From Planctomycetota bacterium (GTDB taxonomy: Bacteria > Planctomycetota > B15-G4 > JADJEK01): a stretch of DNA of 10,613 nucleotides. Below the pieces are notes generated by a model. The model was not told where the DNA came from, did no database searches, and was given only the letters and a program-made list of their open reading frames with translations. Each line of letters opens with the position of its first letter. Positions within the stretch are counted from its first letter, which is position 1. The stretch spans positions 1 to 10,613 of the forward strand of contig JAEUIB010000524.1 in assembly GCA_016795255.1 (NCBI GenBank), read 5' to 3'. Shown one piece after another: positions 1-7,507 of the stretch. The position numbers and the translations under genes were made by a program.

Positions 1-42
1 CCGATCGATCTTGCGCACGGACAAGCGTGCGTCGCGCGACAT
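1..42 (-). CDS. 5' end of a gene downstream of prkA, probably a DUF444 (YeaH/YhbH) family protein, cut by the window edge
   Basis: On the minus strand an ATG (bases 42-40) lies one base after the prkA TGA (46-44), and the frame stays open to the window edge for 14 codons: MSRDARLSVRKIDR. One-base spacing argues for translational coupling and the same operon. In many bacteria the gene directly after prkA/yeaG encodes a DUF444 protein (YeaH in E. coli, YhbH in Bacillus), a von Willebrand factor A-like protein working with the kinase, often followed by spoVR. The visible residues are too few to prove the family; the basic N-terminus ending in K-I-D-R is compatible with DUF444 starts, where an acidic-basic 'I-E/D-R-D' stretch is common. 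The existence of a coding start is fairly likely; the family is inferred from context. Confidence 0.5.
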   Translation of the reverse strand, partial: MSRDARLSVRKIDR

Positions 43-43
43 G

Positions 44-2089
<2,046 letters not shown>

Positions 2090-2094
2090 TCGGC

Positions 2095-2099
2095 CCTCC
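2095..2099 (-). promoter_or_regulatory. Shine-Dalgarno sequence of prkA
   Basis: The minus strand reads AGGGAGGGCCGA directly before the ATG, giving GGAGG with a 5-base spacer. This decides for the ATG at 2089 over the GTG at 2119. Confidence 0.8.
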
Positions 2100-2227
2100 C
2101 TGGACGGGCCCAGCGCCACCGGAAGGCCGCCCGCGGCTCACGGACGGAACGACACCGGCTCGGGCAGGACCGCGTCACGCAGCACGCGACTCGTCTGTCC
2201 GAGGAGATCGGCTGTCGCCAAGGGTTT

Positions 2228-2245
2228 CTTGAGGTTTTCCTCAAG
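2228..2245. repeat. Small perfect inverted repeat in the prkA leader
   Basis: CTTGAGG (2228-2234), a four-base loop TTTT, and CCTCAAG (2239-2245) form a 7-bp perfect stem. On the leftward transcript the loop is AAAA. It lies between the large hairpin and the prkA start, so it could be part of a folded leader. A function is not shown. Confidence 0.35.
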
Positions 2246-2289
2246 GGCCAGCGGATTTACGACGGGAAGGATCCGCAGATCGGGCCCGG

Positions 2290-2335
2290 AAAAGACTGAG
2301 GCCGTACCCGGCTCTCCCTTCGGGTACGGCCTCAG
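2290..2335 (-). terminator. Strong intrinsic-terminator-like hairpin upstream of prkA, or an attenuator
   Basis: CTGAGGCCGTACCCG (2296-2310) and CGGGTACGGCCTCAG (2321-2335) pair perfectly over 15 bp around a 10-base loop. In the leftward direction the stem is followed by TCTTTTCC (2295-2288), a usable though short U tract. In the rightward direction the bases after the stem are ATGATTCC, a poor tract, so the signal points left. It lies between the sigma-54-type element and prkA. It may end a short transcript of about 170 bases, attenuate prkA transcription, or stop readthrough from the secreted-protein gene. Confidence 0.65.
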
Positions 2336-2470
2336 ATGATTCCCGCGGCCGCAGCAGCCGGACCGCGAGGAGCCGAGTCTCGTTTGCCCCGTCCGGCGCG
2401 GCGTCGCTCTCTCCAACGACACCGCGCGCGGGTCCGGTCTCTTCGCACTCACTCCGGGGGACGCGCTAGC

Positions 2471-2485
2471 GCGAACGGCGTGCCA
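2471..2485 (-). promoter_or_regulatory. Sigma-54 (RpoN) -24/-12 promoter element directed toward prkA
   Basis: The minus strand reads TTTGGCACGCCGTTCGCGC. Against the RpoN consensus YTGGCACG-N4-TTGC all eight bases of the -24 block match, three of four of the -12 block match (TCGC instead of TTGC), and GG and GC are correctly separated by 10 bases. With the final C as -12, transcription would start near 2459, about 370 bases before the prkA ATG. E. coli yeaG-yeaH, the homologous operon, is known to belong to the nitrogen-stress NtrC/sigma-54 regulon, which supports the call. One element found by eye can arise by chance. Confidence 0.6.
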
Positions 2486-2603
2486 AACCAGGACAAGTTC
2501 CACATAACCATCTAGAACATCGACGTTTACGGTTCGTGCGCAAAATCGGGAGCACGGACCAGACCGCCGATCGCCGTTGAATTCGACCCAGAACCGCGCG
2601 ATG

Positions 2604-2621
2604 TGTTTCATGTGCGAAACA
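2604..2621. promoter_or_regulatory. 18-bp palindrome, candidate activator or operator site
   Basis: TGTTTC (2604-2609), six bases, and GAAACA (2616-2621) are perfect inverted half-sites. Their centre is about 130 bases upstream of the -24 element on the minus strand, a typical place for a bacterial enhancer-binding protein. It does not match the NtrC consensus (TGCACCA-type half-sites), so the binder is unknown. Confidence 0.35.
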
Positions 2622-2624
2622 TAC

Positions 2625-2664
2625 GACTGCGGCCACCGGAACGATCGTTCCCGTGGCCGCAGTC
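2625..2664. terminator. 40-bp near-perfect palindrome; candidate terminator of the secreted-protein gene or activator site
   Basis: GACTGCGGCCAC (2625-2636) pairs with GTGGCCGCAGTC (2653-2664). The interior GGAACGATCGTTCC (2638-2651) is itself a perfect palindrome, flanked by one C/C mismatch. It sits 125 bases downstream of the TAA of the leftward secreted-protein gene, with short T-rich runs on both sides (GTATGTTT leftward, CATTTC rightward), so it could be a weak bidirectional terminator. It also lies 140-180 bases upstream of the sigma-54-type element, so a protein-binding role is possible. Confidence 0.45.
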
Positions 2665-2788
2665 CATTTCAAATCATCGCTTTACGAGCGCTCGTCGTGA
2701 AGCACGACGGTCGGTCGGACGCGCTCGGCGTGGGAGGAGCCGCGCTGTCGGTGGACGCGCGCGGGATCCTTCCCTCGGGGTTCGCGTG

Positions 2789-3544
2789 TTACGGCGTGCC
2801 GCTCAGTTCGACCGAGTCGACGTCGAAGGTCCCGCGACCCGCGTCCGACGTGCTGAGGATCAACGAGGCAGGCTCGGCCGTCACGTCGTCGGGCACCAGG
2901 CCGACGTCCATGAAGATCGGCGCGTTCGTCGTGAGGTCGAGGATGGACACGCCCCACATCCAGATGCCCGCGACCTTCGTCGTGCTGATCTCGACCGCGT
3001 AGCGGTGGCCGACCTCGTAGGTGGCCGGGATCGCCTTGTCGTTCAGCGCGAGCTTGCGGTTCGGCAGGAACGTCAGCTTGCCGATGCGTCCGCTCCCCGG
3101 CGTGACCTCGTTGTCGATGATCCCGCACGTGAACGCGGTGGTCCCGTCGTCGACGGGCGTCAGCACGAAGTTCGCGTTGAAGCGCGTCAGCGACGGCGGC
3201 AATGCGTTCGGCGTGAATTGGACGGCTGCGTAGCCGACGACGCCGGACGCGCGATCCGCGAGCCGCAACGCGTTCCCCGGGCCCGGCACCGCCGGCACCA
3301 CGGAAACGCTCGCGCGATCCCCCGTCGTGGTTCCGACGATGGATCCGGTCGAGTTGTTGATGATCAGTTTGTTCGAAACGGCGAGGTTGGCCGGCGTCGC
3401 GCCGACGAGATCGTCGTCGAAGCCCTCGGAGAAGAGGACCGACAGACCGGGGCTCTGGCTGACGCCGAACGCGCAGAGCGCACCCGACAACAGCAAGGCG
3501 CACACGACTCGTTTGGATGCGGCGTGCGTGACTTTCGCGAACAT
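2789..3544 (-). CDS. Secreted protein of unknown function, possibly with a concanavalin A-like fold
   Basis: 251 aa. The N-terminus is a clear Sec signal peptide: basic n-region with K4, K11 and R12, hydrophobic stretch VVCALLLSGALCAFG (13-27), and likely signal peptidase I cleavage around residues 27-31. No lipobox is seen. The mature part opens with LFSEGFDDDLVGATPANLAVSN and then alternates short beta-like segments (AVQFTPN, FNANFVLTPV, KLTFLPN, RYAVEISTT, IWMWGVSILDL). The 'F-S-E-x-F-D' opening resembles secreted beta-sandwich (LamG/concanavalin A-like) proteins, but I do not recognise the family and see no catalytic residues. Only one cysteine (C142, in TCGIID) remains in the mature chain. 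The ATG at 3544 is used because no other start leaves an intact signal peptide; GAGG directly abuts it, so the ribosome binding site is poor. It lies 87 bases after the YfhO-like gene on the same strand, so it may be co-transcribed. Confidence 0.85.
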   Translation of the reverse strand: MFAKVTHAASKRVVCALLLSGALCAFGVSQSPGLSVLFSEGFDDDLVGATPANLAVSNKLIINNSTGSIVGTTTGDRASVSVVPAVPGPGNALRLADRASGVVGYAAVQFTPNALPPSLTRFNANFVLTPVDDGTTAFTCGIIDNEVTPGSGRIGKLTFLPNRKLALNDKAIPATYEVGHRYAVEISTTKVAGIWMWGVSILDLTTNAPIFMDVGLVPDDVTAEPASLILSTSDAGRGTFDVDSVELSGTP

Positions 3545-3631
3545 CCTCGATCACGTTTCCGGCGGGAGCACTTCCAGCGTGACCAGACTCCCACGCGGAC
3601 CGAAGTTTAGACCGGAGCCGGGTGGGCTGCC

Positions 3632-6484
3632 TCAGCCTTTTTCACGCGTTGTTGTTCCACGGAAGGCGGCGATCCCGAAGCAAAGGAGCCCGAGGAACGC
3701 CGCCGCGAGCCCGAGCCAGAACGACCCCGGCCGGTACTCGAAACGGACGGACGACTTGCCCGCGGGCACCGCGACCGCTCGGAAAGTCGCGTGGGAACGG
3801 AGGATGGGAACGTCGTCCCCGTCGACGGTCGCACGCCACCCAGGGAAGTGGTTGTCCGCGAGCACGACCAGCGCCGTGCCGTCGGTCTCCACGTCGAGCG
3901 TGACGCGATTCAAGTCGTAGTCGACGATGCGCACCGATCCGCGCGTGGCCGTCAGCGGCGGCGGCGCGACCTCGAGGAACGCCACGTCGTCCCGCGCGGC
4001 CATCGCGAGCAGGGCCTCGGTCGGCGTGCTCGTCACGTCGACGGCTCGCGCCACGACCGTCGCGCGCGGCAGTGCGTTCGGCACGCGATACAGGCGGCCG
4101 TGGTCGTCGTGGACCGACATCCGCTCGAGTCGCGCGAGTTCGTCGAGCGGCTCCGCCGAGATCACGAAGCGGACGTTGAGCCGCCGGAACAACGCCGACG
4201 CGTAATCGACCGTGTGCGAGCTCCACTGCGAGAACGGCGCGTCGTTCGTCAGTTGCTTCATGTACTTGACGAACTGCGCGCTCTCGAGCTGGTCGTAGCT
4301 GCGGATCGTCTGCAGGTCGTACGCGTACGGCGCGTTCGGCTGCAGGATCAGATTCTCGCCGTGCACTCGGAACGGGCCGAAGCCGCCTTCGGTCGGCTGC
4401 TCGTCGAGCGCCTCGAGGAATCGCGTGATGTTCGTCGGCGGGTAGATCCACGACTCGGGCACGAACGTGTTGTAGTCGGCGCCGAACGCGAACAGCTCGA
4501 ACGCGATCGTCGCGGCGCCGCCGACGACGGCCGCGCGCCGTACCGACGCCGCTCCTGCGGCGAGCAACGCGAGCGCGACGACGGCGACGATCGCCAGCCG
4601 GCCGTCACGGCGCGGATCGAATCGCGTCGCTCGCGCCAAGCGGACGACGGTCGGCGCGGAACTCACCATCGAGCCGTCGGCCAGCGTGGCGTGGAGGCGC
4701 ACGACGTAAGCCGCGCGCTCGATGCGTCCGGCGTTCCAGACGCCGTCGAACGCTCCGTCGGCGGCGATGCTCGACGCGCCCCACGCGAACACGCGCGCGC
4801 CGCCGACCTCCAACTCCACGCGCCGCGTGCCGATCGGCACGCTTCCTCCGATGCGCACGAGCGGTTGGCTCGGCAATCCTTCGACGGTGCGCGAACAGAC
4901 GACGTGCGCCGGAGTCCGCGACGCGTCGATCACGACCCGATCGTCGGCCTCTTGCGCGAGCGCCGCCGGAACGTCGCCTTCCCGAATCGTGCGGCGCGTT
5001 TCCCCGTCGAGCGCGAACAGCGCGACCGACGGCAGGACGGCGAGCGCGAGCGCGAGCGCGAGCGCGGCGCGCCGGTAGCGAGCCGCCTGTCCGTTCCACA
5101 GATCGTGCAGCGCGACCGCGATCAGCACGCCGAAGCCGACGCTCGCGAGCGGCAGCATGCGCGTGTCGGCGGCCAGATCGAACGGCGGGATCCGCTTCAT
5201 CAGCGCGGCGAACGGCTGGATCTGCGCGGCGAGGATCCACGCGAATCCGGCCAGCGACGCGCCGAACGCGACGGTGCGGCGACGCTCGCTGGCGACGAAC
5301 GCGAGCAGCCCGAGGCCGACCGCGAACGCTCCGACGTAGCCACCGTTGACGTCCGGATACGCCTCGGGACCGTCGTACGAACAGCCGAATAGAGCGCTGC
5401 CGTACGCGTCGGGATCGAGCAGCAACGCGATGCGATCGCGCAGCCCGAACGCCCACAAGCCCGCGATGCCGAGCCCGAGCAGCGGCAACGCACCCCACGC
5501 GCCGCGCCCGGCCCGGGTCCGCGCCGCCACGCGCACCGCCGCGATCGTGCCCCAGCCGATCGCGATCCACGCCGCGAGCAGCGCGAGCATCGACCACGGC
5601 GCGAGCGCGTCCCGCCCCATCGGCTCCGGATGCACGGTGCTCAAGCGCTCGACCTTGCCGTGCGACAGGTTCAGGTACTCGACGAACGGCGCGATCTGGA
5701 ACGCGCACAGCGCGAGGGCGCCGACGCCGGCCAGCGCGTACCGCGGCGCGAGCGTCGACAGGGGCGTCGTCTCGCCCGCCGGACGGAACGCCACGTACGC
5801 CGTGGTCGCGATCGCGAGCGCGAGCGACGTCTCCGCGTGACCACCGAGGAATTGCAGCGCCATCGTCGCGGCCAGGCACCCGACAGCACGGGCGGTCGGC
5901 GCCGCGCAGAAGCGACTGGTCGCCCACAGGCACAACGGCAGGCAGCACGCGACGTTCGACAGCGAGTACGACAGCCAAACGACCATGTAGCCGTTCAGTT
6001 GGAACACGAGTCCGCACGCGACCGCGGGCCACCAACCGACGTGCAGACGACGCGCGAACAGGAAGCCGAACAATCCAGCGACGAACAGCTTCACGCACGC
6101 GGCGAAGAACATGCCGCGCCCGGTCTCCCACCACGGGACGAACGACAACCACGTGCTCGGGAAGAAGAAGGCGCTCGACAGGTTGGCGATGAACGGCAGG
6201 CCGCCGGCCGGATGCGGGGACCACAGCGGCAATTCGCCGGCCGCCACGGCCTCGCGCATGAACTTCAGCCACGGGTAGAAGACCAGCGCCTGGTCGGACA
6301 GGAACGGGTTGTGCGGCGCGAAGTCCGGCGGCCGGACGCCCGAGTACGGGACCTCGTTCGGGCTCCGGTAGAGCGCGTCGACGCAGACGGGAGCCGTTCC
6401 ACTCGGCAAGCCGTCGGCGAGGAACGCCAGCGTGACGACGGCGAAGATCGCCGCCGCCCACCAACGCTCGCGAGCGTTCGACAT
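3632..6484 (-). CDS. YfhO-family polytopic membrane protein (putative GT-C glycosyltransferase)
   Basis: 950 aa integral membrane protein. YfhO-type proteins are GT-C-fold enzymes using polyprenyl-phosphate sugars outside the cytoplasmic membrane; Bacillus and Listeria relatives glycosylate lipoteichoic acid. Visible here: a first membrane segment (residues 9-23); a large first outer loop with FLSDQALVFYPWLKFMREA (61-79) and GELPLWSPHPAGGLPF (83-98), where an acidic residue (D64) matches the GT-C loop signature; many hydrophobic helices; GGHAETS (214-220), like the GHPQT/AETS motif of the family; an extracellular-like region about 480-600; and a typical C-terminal beta domain NHFPGWRATVDGDDVP ... 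FRAVAVPAGKSSVRFEYRP (878-918) followed by a last helix. The ATG at 6484 is chosen because GGAGG lies 4 bases upstream; the GTG at 6487 has only 1 base of spacing. Substrate is unknown. It diverges from a GT2 lipid-sugar synthase gene, a probable functional partner. It is longer than many YfhO proteins but looks intact. Confidence 0.88.
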   Translation of the reverse strand: MSNARERWWAAAIFAVVTLAFLADGLPSGTAPVCVDALYRSPNEVPYSGVRPPDFAPHNPFLSDQALVFYPWLKFMREAVAAGELPLWSPHPAGGLPFIANLSSAFFFPSTWLSFVPWWETGRGMFFAACVKLFVAGLFGFLFARRLHVGWWPAVACGLVFQLNGYMVVWLSYSLSNVACCLPLCLWATSRFCAAPTARAVGCLAATMALQFLGGHAETSLALAIATTAYVAFRPAGETTPLSTLAPRYALAGVGALALCAFQIAPFVEYLNLSHGKVERLSTVHPEPMGRDALAPWSMLALLAAWIAIGWGTIAAVRVAARTRAGRGAWGALPLLGLGIAGLWAFGLRDRIALLLDPDAYGSALFGCSYDGPEAYPDVNGGYVGAFAVGLGLLAFVASERRRTVAFGASLAGFAWILAAQIQPFAALMKRIPPFDLAADTRMLPLASVGFGVLIAVALHDLWNGQAARYRRAALALALALAVLPSVALFALDGETRRTIREGDVPAALAQEADDRVVIDASRTPAHVVCSRTVEGLPSQPLVRIGGSVPIGTRRVELEVGGARVFAWGASSIAADGAFDGVWNAGRIERAAYVVRLHATLADGSMVSSAPTVVRLARATRFDPRRDGRLAIVAVVALALLAAGAASVRRAAVVGGAATIAFELFAFGADYNTFVPESWIYPPTNITRFLEALDEQPTEGGFGPFRVHGENLILQPNAPYAYDLQTIRSYDQLESAQFVKYMKQLTNDAPFSQWSSHTVDYASALFRRLNVRFVISAEPLDELARLERMSVHDDHGRLYRVPNALPRATVVARAVDVTSTPTEALLAMAARDDVAFLEVAPPPLTATRGSVRIVDYDLNRVTLDVETDGTALVVLADNHFPGWRATVDGDDVPILRSHATFRAVAVPAGKSSVRFEYRPGSFWLGLAAAFLGLLCFGIAAFRGTTTREKG
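5041..5064. repeat. Four tandem CGAGCG hexamers inside the YfhO-like gene
   Basis: Four perfect copies of CGAGCG. On the coding strand they encode an Ala-Leu run (ALALALALA) in a membrane helix. The unit is 6 bases, so copy changes stay in frame and would only lengthen or shorten the helix. Confidence 0.8.
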
Positions 6485-6488
6485 CACG

Positions 6489-6493
6489 CCTCC
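6489..6493 (-). promoter_or_regulatory. Shine-Dalgarno sequence of the YfhO-like gene
   Basis: The minus strand reads GGCGGAGGCGTGATG: GGAGG with 4 bases to the ATG at 6484. This favours the ATG over the adjacent GTG. Confidence 0.7.
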
Positions 6494-6546
6494 GCCTTCG
6501 GTGCGCTCCTCGCCGCGGCGATTCGCTTCGGCGGTGCGCGGCGGCC

Positions 6547-6560
6547 GGACGATATCATCC
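6547..6560. promoter_or_regulatory. Palindrome overlapping a possible -10 box in the divergent intergenic region
   Basis: GGACGATATCATCC is a 14-bp palindrome with one mismatched pair. Inside it TATCAT (6553-6558) fits the TANNNT pattern of a -10 box for the rightward glycosyltransferase gene and would start transcription about 24 bases before its ATG. No good -35 is seen. The intergenic region between the two divergent starts is only 104 bases (6485-6588), so a regulator here could affect both genes. Confidence 0.3.
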
Positions 6561-6588
6561 GCGCCCTTTTCATCGAGCCCCGCCGCGC

Positions 6589-7308
6589 ATGTTCAGCGCC
6601 GTCGTGCCCGTCTACAACGAGGAACATCGCATCGCCGCGTCGATGGCGCAGCTCGCGGCGTTCCTGCGTTCGCGGTTCCACGAGGCGTACGAGATCGTCG
6701 CGGTCGACGACGGCAGCGCGGACGGCAGTCTCGCGGCCCTCCGCGCGCTCGACCCGAGCTTGCGCGTGACCGTGTACGAGAACGGCATCAACCTCGGCAA
6801 GGGCGGCGCCGTCCGTCGCGGCATGCTGGCCGCCGAAGGCGACCCGATCGTCTTCATGGACGCCGACCTTTCGACCCCGCTGGTCGAGCTCGATCGCTTC
6901 CTGCCGCTGATCGGGTCCGGTCACGACGTCGTGGTCGGCACGCGCAAGCACAAGGAAGCCCACATCACGCGCGCGCAGACGTCGCTGCGGACGTACCTCG
7001 GCCTCGGCTACACGCGGCTCGTGAACACCGTGCTCGGGCTCGACTTCTCCGACTACACGTGCGGCTTCAAACTGTTCACCCGCGAGGCCGCGCGGTCGAT
7101 CTTCGCGCGCAGCGTCGTCGACCGCTGGTCGTTCGACGCCGAGGTGTTGTTCCTGGCGCGGCGGTTCGGGTTCCGGGTCGCCGAGGTGCCGGTCGAATGG
7201 GCCGACCAGCCGCAGTCGAAGGTCCGGGTCGCCCGCGACATGGCGACGTCGTTCGCGGAGGTCCTGGCGATCCGCATGAACGCGATGCGAGGCCGCTACG
7301 GACCATGA
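6589..7308 (+). CDS. GT2 family glycosyltransferase, dolichyl/polyprenyl-phosphate glucose synthase-like
   Basis: 239 aa, cytoplasmic or membrane-peripheral GT-A fold enzyme. It should transfer a sugar (probably glucose or similar) from a nucleotide donor to a polyprenyl phosphate. Motifs in order: VVPVYNEEHRI (5-15); VDDGSADGS (39-47); NLGKGGAVRRGM (68-79), diagnostic of the DPG-synthase (ALG5-like) branch; the metal-binding DADLSTP (91-97); FSDYTCGFKLF (153-163), matching the D-x-x-C-G-F-K acceptor motif; RWSFDAEVLFLARRFGFRVAEVPVEW (179-204). Unlike CsbB, GtrB or ArnC there are no C-terminal transmembrane helices; the protein ends soon after the catalytic domain. The ATG at 6589 starts directly before the first motif, with no Shine-Dalgarno sequence. 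Its divergent neighbour is a YfhO-like membrane glycosyltransferase, a plausible user of its product. The exact sugar cannot be read from the sequence. Confidence 0.9.
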   Translation: MFSAVVPVYNEEHRIAASMAQLAAFLRSRFHEAYEIVAVDDGSADGSLAALRALDPSLRVTVYENGINLGKGGAVRRGMLAAEGDPIVFMDADLSTPLVELDRFLPLIGSGHDVVVGTRKHKEAHITRAQTSLRTYLGLGYTRLVNTVLGLDFSDYTCGFKLFTREAARSIFARSVVDRWSFDAEVLFLARRFGFRVAEVPVEWADQPQSKVRVARDMATSFAEVLAIRMNAMRGRYGP

Positions 7309-7395
7309 CACCCCTCGTGCGGCAAGAGTCCGGCGTTTCGGCGGCTTCTTGCGGTCTTGATCGCGCGGCCGCGTGCCGCGCCGCGAATCCGCGGC

Positions 7396-7401
7396 TAGAC
7401 T
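7396..7401 (+). promoter_or_regulatory. Possible -10 box for the oxidoreductase gene
   Basis: TAGACT in GCGGCTAGACTTCCCCG fits TANNNT, but no clear -35 is seen at 16-18 bases upstream. If used, it would give a leader of about 100 bases containing the hairpin at 7408-7434. Weak evidence. Confidence 0.2.
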
Positions 7402-7407
7402 TCCCCG

Positions 7408-7434
7408 CTTCCTTCGCCGCCCCGGCGAGGGAAG
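7408..7434 (+). other. Stable hairpin in the 199-base leader before the oxidoreductase gene
   Basis: CTTCCTTCGCCG (7408-7419) and CGGCGAGGGAAG (7423-7434) form a 12-bp stem with one G-U pair around a CCC loop. No U tract follows, so it is not a standard terminator. It lies 73 bases before the ATG. Earlier in the same gap GCAAGA (7322-7327) and TCTTGC (7347-7352) form a weaker imperfect hairpin just after the glycosyltransferase stop. Otherwise 7309-7507 holds no coding signal that I can see. Confidence 0.45.
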
Positions 7435-7507
7435 TCACCGCACGTCGATCCGATTCCGAGGCCACGCAGTTGCGCGCGCCGCTCCGTTGGATTCCCGCCC
7501 CCCTCGT

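Larger units (their letters stand above)
2090..2788. other. Gene-poor 0.7 kb regulatory region between prkA and the secreted-protein gene
   Basis: No convincing gene is seen. The longest minus-strand frame (2138-2611, 157 aa) runs across the promoter-like element and the terminator-like hairpin, and its first two thirds do not look protein-like. Bases about 2480-2560 are visibly less GC-rich than the surroundings. The region holds, in leftward order, a 40-bp interrupted palindrome, an 18-bp palindrome, a sigma-54-type element, a strong hairpin followed by a T tract, a small hairpin and the prkA ribosome binding site. These are listed separately. Confidence 0.7.

Noticed and set aside
2138..2611. 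157-aa leftward frame upstream of prkA as a whole gene
   Set aside because: It runs through the sigma-54-type element and the terminator-like hairpin, and its first two thirds have no protein-like pattern. Only the tail is kept as a weak observation.
2625..2664. The large palindrome as an NtrC binding site
   Set aside because: Half-sites do not resemble the TGCACCA-type NtrC consensus; only an unspecified site or a terminator is supportable.
3791..5392. 533-aa rightward frame, and 4605-6464 leftward 619-aa frame, inside the YfhO-like gene
   Set aside because: Arg-rich out-of-frame readings of a gene with a consistent membrane-protein pattern and a canonical C-terminal YfhO domain.
7373..7507. 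N-terminal extension of the oxidoreductase by 45 residues
   Set aside because: The extension is Arg/Pro-rich, contains the hairpin at 7408-7434, and precedes a normal ATG placed a few residues before the FAD motif.
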